From Cupriavidus sp. WGlv3 (GTDB taxonomy: Bacteria; Pseudomonadota; Gammaproteobacteria; Burkholderiales; Burkholderiaceae), in assembly GCF_023952475.1 (NCBI RefSeq), contig NZ_JALHRX010000004.1, positions 186,001 to 250,000 of the forward strand: a stretch of 64,000 bases of DNA. Reading direction: 5' to 3'. The notes below the pieces were generated by a model that was not told the origin of the DNA, made no database searches, and saw only the letters and a list, made by a program, of their open reading frames with translations. The translations under genes and the position numbers were made by a program. Of this stretch, positions 43,983 to 52,511 are shown piece by piece (the stretch's first letter is position 1; the number at the start of each line of letters is the position of its first letter).

Positions 43983-45161
43983 TCAGCGGTGCAGTATTGG
44001 ATAAACGGCCAGGCCGATCAATGCGGCGCCGGTGATGATGACCGGCTCAGGCAGCTTTTTGAACTTCAGCAATAGTGCGACCGTGACCAGCGCCAGCAGC
44101 AGGGTGGGGCCATCGACGATCGAACGTTTCGCCAGCACGATCACGGCGCCGGAAATTGCGCCAATCGCTGCCGCCGTGACGCCGTCGACAAAGGCGAGGA
44201 TGGCGGGAAGCTTCCCGTATTTCTTGAAGTAGGGGGCGGGCAGTACCGTGAACAGGTAGCACGGCAGGAAGGTAGCCAATGCCGCCACACAGGCCCCCGG
44301 CAGTCCGGCCACCAGGTAGCCGATGAATCCCACCGTGATGACCACGGGGCCGGGGGTGATCATGGCGACGGCCACCGCATCGACGAATTGCTTTTCGTTG
44401 AGCCATTGGTATTCCGTTACCACGCCGCCGTAGAGAAACGGCACGATCGCGAGGCCGGAGCCGAAGACAAAGGCGCCCGCCTTGGCAAAGAACACGCCGA
44501 GCTGTGACAGCAGCGGCCAGTCCAGCGCGCTGAACAGCCCGCTTGCGGCCGGCATCTGCGTGGCCGCCATCGCATTGGCGCCGCTTTGGCGCAACCACTT
44601 CGGGGGCGCACGCCAGAACCAGACCAGTACGCCGGCGGCGAGAAACAGCCAGGCGATCTCGGATTCCGTGATGACGGTCACGGCAGCCAGCGTCAGGTAG
44701 ATCGCCCACAACAGCTTGTCGCGGCCCACGCTCTTGGTGGTCAGCTTATATGCGCTGATGGCAATGATGCCGATGACGGCGGCGCCCACCCCATAGAACA
44801 CGGACTGCATCCAGGTCAGTCCGCCAAAGCGGACATAGGCCCAGCCCAATCCCAGCACCATGAGAAAGGACGGCAGCACGAATGCCAGGCCGACCAGCGT
44901 TGCACCCCGGATGCGGTAATGCACGTAGCCGAGATAGATGGCCAGTTGCGCGGCCAGCGGGCCCGGTGCCAGCTGCGCCAGCGCAAGGCCCTCCTTGTAG
45001 TCGCCATCTGTAATCCAGCCACGCCGCTCCACCAGGTCGCGGTGCATATAGCCGGCCAGTGCTACCGGGCCGCCGAAGCCAAAGGTCCCCAAGCGGAGGA
45101 AATAGGCCACCAGCTGCCAGAGGGTATAGGCGGGATGGTCGGGGCGTTGCTGCGGTGCCAT
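43983..45161 (-). CDS. chrA: Chromate efflux transporter
   Basis: This 392-aa CHR-family protein has two homologous halves. The N-half motif FLRLGTFGFGGPVALAGYM and the repeated C-half (FFAKAGAFVFGSGLAIVPFLYGG) are diagnostic, with ~10-12 membrane segments. It exports chromate driven by the proton motive force. It starts 18 bases after chrB, in the usual chrB-chrA order, and is probably induced by chromate through ChrB. Confidence 0.97.
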   Translation of the reverse strand: MAPQQRPDHPAYTLWQLVAYFLRLGTFGFGGPVALAGYMHRDLVERRGWITDGDYKEGLALAQLAPGPLAAQLAIYLGYVHYRIRGATLVGLAFVLPSFLMVLGLGWAYVRFGGLTWMQSVFYGVGAAVIGIIAISAYKLTTKSVGRDKLLWAIYLTLAAVTVITESEIAWLFLAAGVLVWFWRAPPKWLRQSGANAMAATQMPAASGLFSALDWPLLSQLGVFFAKAGAFVFGSGLAIVPFLYGGVVTEYQWLNEKQFVDAVAVAMITPGPVVITVGFIGYLVAGLPGACVAALATFLPCYLFTVLPAPYFKKYGKLPAILAFVDGVTAAAIGAISGAVIVLAKRSIVDGPTLLLALVTVALLLKFKKLPEPVIITGAALIGLAVYPILHR

Positions 45162-45179
45162 GGTTTTGGAAGGATTGAT

Positions 45180-46142
45180 TCAGGGTCTTTTGTTGGCTGA
45201 AAAATGCGCGTAGAGCGAATCCAGCACCGAGCTGATCTCCGCCAGCAACGCGTCGTCATCCTGCAGCCGCGTTCGCGCGCCGGCCAGCACGGCTTCGAAG
45301 CCGCTGGCCTCCGGCACCGAGATCCCGCCGATGTCCAGTGCATGGACCATTCTGGCAAGCCGGCCGAGTCCCCGGTCAGCCTCGAGGCCAAAACTCGCCA
45401 GCAGCACTTCAAAGGAAACGCGATCGCCCACATGGGTAAAGGTCGCCCCGTCGAAGTCGAAGCCCAGTGCATCGTCCGGGCAATCTCCGGGGCTTTCCAG
45501 CCAGAGGAACCGTGCATGGGGATCGATGAAGCGCCGGATCAGCCAGGCGCTGGCCACGCGGTCCGCCCACAGATGGCGGCGCGTGGCCCAGCGCCGCCCC
45601 TGATATTGCGCGGCATCCCGGCGCGGAATCGTACGGGTGAGGGGCTGGGGCTCGCCCGGCGACTGAATTGCCTCGATGGCCCGGCTGAAATCATTCCAGC
45701 CGGCTTCTGCGCGGCGCGATGTCTCATTAGGAAAAAAGTCGATCCGGCGGATCGCTTCATAGGCGCGCTCGTGGCGGCGCAGCAGTCGATTCAGTTCGGC
45801 GCCGTTCTGGTCGGAGAGCACCTCAAGCGCTTCGGCCAGCGCAGCTTGCAGTTCGTCATAGTGAGCGCTGCGGTCGAACAAGGCGCGGAACGCGATCTCT
45901 TCGTCCGGAGTTCCGGCACTGACTTGCAGAAGCCAGGCTTGTCCGTTTTCGTGCCGGGTTTCGTCAGCCAGCTGGCGCAATTGGCCGACCTGCTCCACGC
46001 CCCCGGGCAAAAGATAAGCACCGTCACGCAGCGCGGCGCAACCCATACTCTTGATCGCACGCCAGATCCGCATGCGCGCGGTGGCGCCGGACGTGGGAAG
46101 CGTGACGATCAGCAGCGCCCAGGATTGAGTGGTTGCGGTCAT
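45180..46142 (-). CDS. chrB: Chromate resistance regulator
   Basis: This 320-aa ChrB protein has an N-terminal segment WALLIVTLPTSGATARMRIWRAIKSMGCAALRDGAYLLP in residues 8-46 and a C-terminal ChrB domain (DRVASAWLIRRFIDPHARFLWL). ChrB proteins are chromate-sensitive transcriptional regulators of chrBA. The ATG at 46142 has no clear ribosome binding site. A perfect palindrome lies 38 bases upstream, a likely site for its own product. Confidence 0.95.
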   Translation of the reverse strand: MTATTQSWALLIVTLPTSGATARMRIWRAIKSMGCAALRDGAYLLPGGVEQVGQLRQLADETRHENGQAWLLQVSAGTPDEEIAFRALFDRSAHYDELQAALAEALEVLSDQNGAELNRLLRRHERAYEAIRRIDFFPNETSRRAEAGWNDFSRAIEAIQSPGEPQPLTRTIPRRDAAQYQGRRWATRRHLWADRVASAWLIRRFIDPHARFLWLESPGDCPDDALGFDFDGATFTHVGDRVSFEVLLASFGLEADRGLGRLARMVHALDIGGISVPEASGFEAVLAGARTRLQDDDALLAEISSVLDSLYAHFSANKRP

Positions 46143-46179
46143 GGGCGCATGGTAGAAGCCTATAGCGGGTATTTCAATG

Positions 46180-46197
46180 CTGTAGAGGTCTCTACAG
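46180..46197. promoter_or_regulatory. Palindrome upstream of chrB, candidate ChrB operator
   Basis: CTGTAGAG (46180-46187) and CTCTACAG (46190-46197) are perfect 8-bp arms around GT. On the minus strand it is followed by a TATAGG -10-like hexamer ~20 bases further toward the gene, so it overlaps the -35 region. Binding by ChrB is inferred. Confidence 0.6.
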
Positions 46198-46239
46198 TGA
46201 AGCGTCTTTCAGGGCACAGCGAAAATATTGGCCGAGTGA

Positions 46240-46389
46240 TGGACCGGCCTCGGCCGGTCCATCAGCTACGCGCTGGTCGAGCGCTATGGCCGGATGGAAA
46301 GCACCGTCGGGCAGGGCGCGGAATCTATCGTCTGGCTGCGCGAAGACGGGGCCGCGGCAGGGGAAGAGACGGATGACCCGGTGTCATAA
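46240..46389 (+). pseudogene. Short C-terminal remnant of an unidentified gene
   Basis: A frame with coding character (GRSISYALVERYGRMESTVG, then GAESIVWLRED) begins after a stop at 46237-46239 and ends in TAA at 46387-46389. There is no start or upstream gene body. It looks like the leftover 3' end of a deleted gene next to chrB. I cannot name the family. Confidence 0.4.
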
Positions 46390-46614
46390 CGACTCAGCTT
46401 CAGGCTGCAACGCCTCTGCGATCTGATCCACCTGCATCTTGATCATTGCCAGCAGGCAATGGACGCCGTGGCATCCCTCTGACCGTTCGCTTTCCACTTC
46501 GAGCAGCGACAGGACGCTACCCAGGCCGGCCTGGATCCGGTCGAGCGATTCCAGGGCTTCTGCCGGAATGCCGATGAAGATGGTTTCGTGCTGCGGATGG
46601 GGTTTCTCTTGCAT
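46384..46614 (-). CDS. Small DUF1484-like protein
   Basis: This 76-aa protein starts at the ATG at 46614 with AGGAGA upstream. It is mostly helical, with GIPAEALESLDRIQAGLGSV and SEGCHGVHCLLAMIKMQ, and resembles small Cupriavidus/Ralstonia proteins of the DUF1484 type. The CHGVHC pair could bind metal. It ends 242 bases upstream of chrB on the same strand. Function unknown. Confidence 0.65.
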   Translation of the reverse strand: MQEKPHPQHETIFIGIPAEALESLDRIQAGLGSVLSLLEVESERSEGCHGVHCLLAMIKMQVDQIAEALQPEAESL

Positions 46615-47020
46615 TGCGTTCTCCTGAAGAAGGTTGGGAGACCCGCCTGATGCAAACGGCAGAGGGTGGCGGGCCTGGCAGCGAGGGTCGAAATACCGGC
46701 TCTCTGACGAACACCGGCCAGCCTTGTCGGCTGCCCCGCCCGGCCCGCCATAGTGAAGCGACGCACGCGTGCGTGTGGGGATGGTCGCATGAGCGACCAT
46801 CCGTCAGAGAGAATAGCGGGTTTCGACTCCCGATCACCTTGTTTCGGTGATGGCTCTAGTTTTTGCCTTTCCAGTGGGGATCGCGATCAGACGATTCGCA
46901 ATTTTTCTTTTAGGGGCGTCGGGAAGGGCTCGACGGGCGGTCGAATTCGTCGACCACTATCGTGATGGCGTCGAGAAGCTCGCGTCTGCGCGCGAGGGAG
47001 GCGCGCTTGTACCCCGCCTG
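46615..47020. other. Non-coding gap with perfect hairpin
   Basis: This 406-base gap has no supported gene. It contains a perfect 10-bp hairpin, GGATGGTCGC (46779-46788) and GCGACCATCC (46793-46802), preceded by the palindrome ACGCACGCGTGCGT (46761-46774). There is also a smaller ATCACC/GGTGAT stem at 46833-46851. Confidence 0.5.
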
Positions 47021-48205
47021 TCAGGCGCTCTGCGCCAAGGGCAATTGACGGCGTAGCACATCCATCCGCGCGTAGAAGTCGTCCACCTGTTGCTGCGCGG
47101 TGCGCTGCATCGTTTCGTTACGTGCCCTGACGATGTCGACGTCTTCCTGCGCTCCAGCCTCGCCGACTTTACGCGAAGTGTCCTGCACGAACTTGCACAG
47201 GGGAAAGCGTGCCTCCCCAAAGGCTCGCAGCGCACTCTCCACGTCGACGTCACGCGACAGCATCTCCGCCAGCAGCACTGCGTCTTCGAGCGCCATCGCG
47301 CCGCCTTGTCCCATGAAGGGCGTGGAGGCGTGGGCGGCGTCGCCGATCATGATCACACGGCCACGGTGCCAGGGCAGCGGGGCGGCAACTTCCTCCACGG
47401 CGGTGTAGAGAACTTCGGCGTCGGCCGAGAGCGCGTCCAGGAACTGGCGCGCCGGTCCATCGAACTCCGCAAAGCGGGCTTGCATCAGCGCCGGCCAGTC
47501 GGCGCGCTCATACCATTGCCCGGCGGGTTCGGGCAGTGTGCCGAACAGGTACAGTTGGTCATCGCTGATCGGCATGATGCCGAGCCTCTTGCCGACACCC
47601 ATCATCATGATCTTCGCGGTGAGGTCCTTCGGTCGCGTGTGCACGCTACGCCAGACGCCCAGTCCGGTGTAGACCGGCTCCAGCGGGCCTGCGACGAGAC
47701 GGCGGATCTCCGAGCGTATGCCGTCTGCCCCGACCACGAGGTCATACTGGCCCGTGGTGCCATCGGAAAGCGTGACGGTGACGTGTTCTGCCGTGTTCTG
47801 ATCGATACGGACGGCAGTAGTGCCCAGACGGATATCGACGCGCAGCAAATCGAGTCGGCTGGCGAGGATGCGATGCATCTCGGCCCGACGAATGCCGACG
47901 ATCGGCGGAATGTCCCGGAGCCGGGACGGATAGTACGTATCGGTGATCGGTTCGCCGCGTTCGTCCAGGTAAATATTCCGGCCATCAGCAATGGCAAAGC
48001 CACTCGACACAATCTGCGGAAGTACCCCGAGGCTGCCGAGCGCCGCAAGGCCGTTGTGATAGATGAAGATGCCGGAGCTCTGGAATTTCCATTCCTGCTG
48101 CCTTTCCAGCATCGTCACTCGCACACCGGCCTGTGCCAGCGCAATGGCCGCCGCACAGCCGGCGATGCCACCTCCCACGACCAGTGCGTGTTCCACCTGC
48201 TTCAT
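47021..48205 (-). CDS. FAD-dependent aromatic monooxygenase
   Basis: This 394-aa group-A flavin monooxygenase has an N-terminal FAD-binding GGGIAGCAAAIALAQAG, the GADGIRS motif and the GDAAHASTPFMGQGGAMALEDAVLLAE segment (residues ~280-306). Such enzymes hydroxylate aromatic rings with NAD(P)H and O2. The ATG at 48205 has AAGGAG 9 bases upstream. It is followed upstream by an AraC gene on the same strand, its likely regulator. Confidence 0.93.
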   Translation of the reverse strand: MKQVEHALVVGGGIAGCAAAIALAQAGVRVTMLERQQEWKFQSSGIFIYHNGLAALGSLGVLPQIVSSGFAIADGRNIYLDERGEPITDTYYPSRLRDIPPIVGIRRAEMHRILASRLDLLRVDIRLGTTAVRIDQNTAEHVTVTLSDGTTGQYDLVVGADGIRSEIRRLVAGPLEPVYTGLGVWRSVHTRPKDLTAKIMMMGVGKRLGIMPISDDQLYLFGTLPEPAGQWYERADWPALMQARFAEFDGPARQFLDALSADAEVLYTAVEEVAAPLPWHRGRVIMIGDAAHASTPFMGQGGAMALEDAVLLAEMLSRDVDVESALRAFGEARFPLCKFVQDTSRKVGEAGAQEDVDIVRARNETMQRTAQQQVDDFYARMDVLRRQLPLAQSA

Positions 48206-48343
48206 GCCCAAGTCTCCTTGTTCGCCAGCGCGGGCGATTGAGCGAAATTTGAGCGGAATTATTGGGCAGTCGCCCTGCCAGACTCAACCTCCATAACGCC
48301 GGATTCGGGCACCGATCGTCCGGATCAGCAGCGCGCAGAAGCG

Positions 48344-49321
48344 TCAGGGCGCCGATGCGTCGCGCTGATATTGACCGGGCGACACGCCAATCCAGCGCTG
48401 GAACGCGCGTGAGAATGCCTTTTCGGAGGTGTAGCCCGTGGCTTCGGCGACATCGGCAATCCGTGTGCGCGGCTCGCGCAGCCGTTCGGCAGCCAGGTTC
48501 ATGCGATACGCGCTCAGGTACTGCATCGGCGGCACGCCTAGCAACGCACGAAAGCGCTCGACGAATACCGTGCGCGATAGGTACGCCACAGCAGCGAGCT
48601 GAGCGATGCTCCAGTCCCGTTGCGGCTCTTCCTGCATGGCGGCAACAGCGCGCGCGATGCCGGGGTCGTCAAGGACGTTTGGCCTGCCCTGACGCATGGC
48701 CGCGGGCGTGCGCAGATACTCGCCCAGGATATGCACGAGCAGCAGGTCGCCCATGCGTGCCGCTGACAACTGCCAGCCCGGGCGCTGGGCCAGCGAGTCC
48801 TGCACCAGCAGTTCCATCGTGTTTGCAAGCGTGTGCGCCAGCGCCAGTTCATCGGCACGCAGCACGATCACCCGTGGCAATTCCGCCGGGATGGTGCCGA
48901 CGTCCAGCGCGGGCATCCACAGGTGCAGGGAGAACAGTTGCGTGGGTGGGGTGTCCAAGCTGCCCTTGCTATCCGCGCCATATGTCAGTTCGATCGGATG
49001 GTCGCCATGGCTGCCAATCATGTGCGCCTTCATCAGATCGGCGAAGGGCACGACGCGATCGCCTGGGTCGCGTGTCGATGAGACCGTATGCGGAGTGCCG
49101 CGCGGCAGCATGACAATATCGCGTGGAGCGATCTCGACAGGTGTGCCGCCATCGGTGCAGATCCAGTATCCGGGTCCGGTACACATGCGGATTAGCGCCC
49201 CCTCGGTGCCGGCCGAGTGCAATGCCCACGGTGCGTGGAGCCGGAAGCTTGCCGTCACGGCGCGTTCAGCCTTGCATGCGGAAAGGATCCGGCTCAGGAC
49301 GTCATGCGGTCCGGGATTCAT
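48344..49321 (-). CDS. AraC-family regulator with cupin_6 sensor
   Basis: This 325-aa protein has a cupin_6-type N-terminal sensor (EIAPRDIVMLPRGTPHTV) and a C-terminal AraC helix-turn-helix pair (LAAVAYLSRTVFVERFRALLG and VAEATGYTSEKAFSRAFQR). It lies between the FAD monooxygenase and an MFS transporter, both on the same strand, and probably regulates one or both. Confidence 0.92.
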   Translation of the reverse strand: MNPGPHDVLSRILSACKAERAVTASFRLHAPWALHSAGTEGALIRMCTGPGYWICTDGGTPVEIAPRDIVMLPRGTPHTVSSTRDPGDRVVPFADLMKAHMIGSHGDHPIELTYGADSKGSLDTPPTQLFSLHLWMPALDVGTIPAELPRVIVLRADELALAHTLANTMELLVQDSLAQRPGWQLSAARMGDLLLVHILGEYLRTPAAMRQGRPNVLDDPGIARAVAAMQEEPQRDWSIAQLAAVAYLSRTVFVERFRALLGVPPMQYLSAYRMNLAAERLREPRTRIADVAEATGYTSEKAFSRAFQRWIGVSPGQYQRDASAP

Positions 49322-49363
49322 CGTGGGGAAAGTGAGGGGAGGCGCGGGCCATGGAATTCTAGC

Positions 49364-50743
49364 TCAAGCGTCTTCGGTGGTTATAACTTTGACTTCGTGG
49401 CCCCTTTCGCGAGATCCGCTGCCGAATTCCAGCAGCCGGGCCGGCAGCGCAAGCAATAGCGTGACGGCTCCCGCTGCCAGCAGCATCGCCAGCAGGTCGA
49501 ATGCAAGATAGAGGTCGCCGGTGCGGGTCTTGATCGCGCCTACCGCGATCGGGCTGATCAAGGCCGCCACGCCGCCCAGGCTGCTGACCAGTGCGATGCC
49601 GGCAGGCGCCTGCTGGCCGCCCAGGTACGCCGGCGGAATCGTCCAGAACACCGGCAGCGCGGCCAGGCACGCGGCGGCGCCGACCGTCATGCACGCCACC
49701 GCTGGCACCAGTTCGCCGCGCGCGAGGCCCATCAGCACGAAGCAGGCGGCGGCAACCAGCAGGCAGCCGGCCACGTGCCAGCGCCGTTCCAGGCGGCGGT
49801 CGGAGCTGCGCGCCAGCAGGTACATCGTCACCAGCCCGAGTACATAGGGCAGCGTGGAGATCCAGCCGATGCGCGCCACATGCGCCTCACCGAAGCCCTG
49901 GATCAGCGTCGGCATCCAGTAGGCGATGGTGTTGGTGCAGGCATAGATCGAAAGGAAAGCGAGGCCGATGACATAGATGCGTGGATCCCTGAGCAGCGCC
50001 AGGATGCCGCCGTGTTGGCGCGCCTGGATTTCCTTGCCGAGGTCGCTCGCGAGCATGGCCTTTTCCGCGGGCGTGAGCCACTTTGCCTGGGCGGGGCGGT
50101 CGTCGAGGTAGCGCCAGGCCACCAGGCCCAGCAGCATCGCCGGAAGGCCTTCCACCACGAACAGCGCCTGCCAGTCGCGCAGCCCCAGCCATCCGTCCAG
50201 GTGCAGCATGATCGCTGCCGCCAGCGGACCGCTGATCATCCCGGCGAACGTGCCCGACATCAGGAACAGCGAAGTGATCCGTCCACGCCGCTGCGCGGGG
50301 AACCAGTAGGTCAGGTACAGGATGACGCCGGGAAAGAAGCCGGCTTCGGCCACGCCCAGCAGGAAGCGCGCGACGTAGAGGGCCTCGGGCGAACTGACCT
50401 GGCTGGTGGCAACGGTTGCCAGCCCCCACAGCAGCAGGATGCGCGTGATGGTCCGGCGCGCCCCGGTCTTCTGCATATACAGGTTGCTGGGCACCTCGAA
50501 CAGGATGTACCCGGCAAAGAATGCCGCCGCGCCGATGCCATAGGCCGCATCCGAGAGACCCAGGTCGCTGGCCATGCGCAGCTTGGCGAACGAGATATTG
50601 ATGCGGTCGATCGTGTTCAGCACATAGGCCGCGAACAGGAACGGCAGCAGCCGCCACGTGATCTTGCGGTAGAGGGCGGCAAGCGAACTGGCATCCTGCG
50701 GCAGCGCCGCGGTGATGCCTGAGGCGGGGGCGAGTGGTTGCAC
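49364..50743 (-). CDS. MFS transporter, anion:cation symporter (ACS) family
   Basis: This 459-aa, 12-segment transporter has the ACS signature NTIDRINISFAKLRMASDLG and GYILFEVPSNLYMQKTGAR, as in 4-hydroxyphenylacetate, phthalate or tartrate permeases. It starts at a GTG after AGGAG (6-base spacing). It is the last gene of a minus-strand series starting with a beta-keto acid cleavage enzyme and probably imports its substrate. Confidence 0.92.
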   Translation of the reverse strand: MQPLAPASGITAALPQDASSLAALYRKITWRLLPFLFAAYVLNTIDRINISFAKLRMASDLGLSDAAYGIGAAAFFAGYILFEVPSNLYMQKTGARRTITRILLLWGLATVATSQVSSPEALYVARFLLGVAEAGFFPGVILYLTYWFPAQRRGRITSLFLMSGTFAGMISGPLAAAIMLHLDGWLGLRDWQALFVVEGLPAMLLGLVAWRYLDDRPAQAKWLTPAEKAMLASDLGKEIQARQHGGILALLRDPRIYVIGLAFLSIYACTNTIAYWMPTLIQGFGEAHVARIGWISTLPYVLGLVTMYLLARSSDRRLERRWHVAGCLLVAAACFVLMGLARGELVPAVACMTVGAAACLAALPVFWTIPPAYLGGQQAPAGIALVSSLGGVAALISPIAVGAIKTRTGDLYLAFDLLAMLLAAGAVTLLLALPARLLEFGSGSRERGHEVKVITTEDA

Positions 50744-50772
50744 TACGTACTCCTGGGCGTTGCGTGTGTTGT

Positions 50773-50802
50773 CTCCCCTCTCCCATGCATGGGAGAGGGG
50801 AG
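50773..50802. repeat. Perfect 30-bp palindrome between two genes
   Basis: CTCCCCTCTCCCATG (50773-50787) is followed directly by its exact inverse (50788-50802), between the CMD-type gene and the MFS gene. It resembles dispersed REP-like hairpins of Burkholderiaceae and may stabilise or attenuate the mRNA. Confidence 0.6.
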
Positions 50803-50818
50803 CTAGCCGGCCGCGGGG

Positions 50819-51571
50819 TCAGGCTGCGGTTTCCCGCATGGCATGCTCCAGCATCGGTACCGCGAGTTCGCAGGCCTCGATGCCTTGCAGGCTGACGATC
50901 TTCAGCACGGCCAGGATCTGCGCGCGCGTGGCGCCGAGGCGCAGCGCGGCTTCGATATGCCGCTGGGTGCCGTGGCCGTACATGTGGGTGATCGCGGCAT
51001 CGCCGGCGATGCAGAGGAACTCGATCCACAGCGGCGGCAGGATGTTGTCTGTCCACAGGCCGAAGCCCATCGCCAGGAATTTCTCCAGGTACTGCGGATC
51101 CCAGCGGTACAGTGTTTCCCACAGCGGGTTGAACATGCCGTTGGCGCGCACCGCGTCGCACACCGGCGTCGCGCCTGGCGTAACTGACGCAACGGCGGGC
51201 TCATCCGGGATGCCGGCGCGCGCCAGTTCCTCGGCCAGTGCCGGCACGCCGACCGCGCAGGCATGGATGCCGACCACGCTGGCCAGCTTGAAGACTTCAA
51301 GGACTTCGGCGCGGGTGGCGCCCAGCCGGATCGCCTCGCGCACGTGGCGCGATACGCCCGGCTTGTACAGGTGCGTGGCGGTGACGTCGAGATTCAGGCG
51401 GATCAGCGCCACCAGCTTGGGGTCGAGCATGCCTTCGGCCTGCGCATCGCGCGCCAGCGCGACCCAGTTGGCAATCCACTTGGGATCCCAATCGGTCAGC
51501 GGATCGAGTTCGCTGCCGAGCGCGCCGGTATCGCGCAGCGCCTTGTAGTGGGGAAAGAGGTTCTGTTGCAT
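50819..51571 (-). CDS. Two-domain carboxymuconolactone-decarboxylase-like protein
   Basis: This 250-aa protein contains two CMD-type helical domains, about residues 20-115 and 150-245. Each ends in a similar helix (IRLGATRAEVLEVFKLASVVGIHA and LRLGATRAQILAVLKIVSLQGIEA). It lacks the CxxC pair of AhpD, so a redox role is unlikely. It lies between an SDR gene and the MFS gene. The reaction is unknown. Confidence 0.88.
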   Translation of the reverse strand: MQQNLFPHYKALRDTGALGSELDPLTDWDPKWIANWVALARDAQAEGMLDPKLVALIRLNLDVTATHLYKPGVSRHVREAIRLGATRAEVLEVFKLASVVGIHACAVGVPALAEELARAGIPDEPAVASVTPGATPVCDAVRANGMFNPLWETLYRWDPQYLEKFLAMGFGLWTDNILPPLWIEFLCIAGDAAITHMYGHGTQRHIEAALRLGATRAQILAVLKIVSLQGIEACELAVPMLEHAMRETAA

Positions 51572-51595
51572 TGTTGTCGGGGCGTTTGGCAGGGC

Positions 51596-52420
51596 TCAGA
51601 TGGCCGAGCCGCCGTTGGGACTGATGACCTGGCCGACCAGGTAGTGCTCGTCGCTGGCGAGGTGCAGCACGGTCGCGGCGTATTCCTCGACGGTGCCGAA
51701 GCGGCCCGCCGGGCAGCTTTGCCAGAGCCGGTTGCGGCCGTCCGCGCCGATCTTTTCCAGGTATTCGTTGAAGGCGGGCGTGGCGACACCGCCGGGGGCC
51801 ATCGCGTTGACGTAGATGTTGGCGCCGGCGACTTCCAGCGCCACGGAGCGGGTGAAGGCGACCACCGCGCCCTTGGTGGCGCTGTAGTGCGGGCTGTGCG
51901 CGCTGCGGGACGAGATCCCGGCAATCGACGCGATATTGACGATACGGCCATAGCGCTGCGGCTGCATCAGCCGCAGCGCCTCGCGGGTGCAGTAGAAGGT
52001 GCCATGCACGTTCACGCCCCAGTAGCGCAGCCATTCCTCGTCGGTGATCTCGCTGGTGAAACCGAGCGAGCCGCGCGGCACCGGCGTCTGCAGGTACGCA
52101 TAGAGCTGGTTGCGGCGCTCGGTGTCCACCGGGCGGTTGGGCGTCAGCGCGGCGTTGTTGACGAGGACATGGACGGTGCCGAAGGTCTCGCGCGCCTGCG
52201 CGAACATGTCGGCCACTTGCTGGCTCGACGATACGTCGCACACGACGGACAGGCAGCGGCGGCCTTCGGCGAGGACCGCCTCGCGCGCGCTGGCCAGCGA
52301 TGCGGGGTCGATGTCGCAGATCACCAGGTCGGCGCCGGCGCGCGCCAGCGCCACGGCGATGCCCTGGCCGAGGCCGGGGCCGACGCCGGTCACCACGGCG
52401 ATCTTGTTGGTCAGTTTCAT
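51596..52420 (-). CDS. Short-chain dehydrogenase/reductase
   Basis: This 274-aa SDR starts at the ATG at 52420; the 81-residue upstream extension is a shadow. NAD(P)-binding TGVGPGLGQG is in residues 11-20, NNAALTPN near 90, and the catalytic YSATKGA near 177. It has an ~20-residue insertion after NNAALTPN compared with average SDRs. It follows the beta-keto acid cleavage gene on the same strand and probably supplies or removes a keto group in that pathway. Confidence 0.9.
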   Translation of the reverse strand: MKLTNKIAVVTGVGPGLGQGIAVALARAGADLVICDIDPASLASAREAVLAEGRRCLSVVCDVSSSQQVADMFAQARETFGTVHVLVNNAALTPNRPVDTERRNQLYAYLQTPVPRGSLGFTSEITDEEWLRYWGVNVHGTFYCTREALRLMQPQRYGRIVNIASIAGISSRSAHSPHYSATKGAVVAFTRSVALEVAGANIYVNAMAPGGVATPAFNEYLEKIGADGRNRLWQSCPAGRFGTVEEYAATVLHLASDEHYLVGQVISPNGGSAI

Positions 52421-52511
52421 GATCGGTTGCTCGGTTGCCGCAGGGGGCTGTGTTCGGAAGCCGCGGCACGCGCGGCCAAAGCAACGCGCATGCCGCGGCG
52501 GATGACGGCGC

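Noticed and set aside
46847-47056. A 69-codon plus-strand frame in the gap before the FAD monooxygenase
   Set aside because: No ribosome binding site, a weakly hydrophobic start and an end overlapping the 3' end of the converging monooxygenase; no family resemblance.
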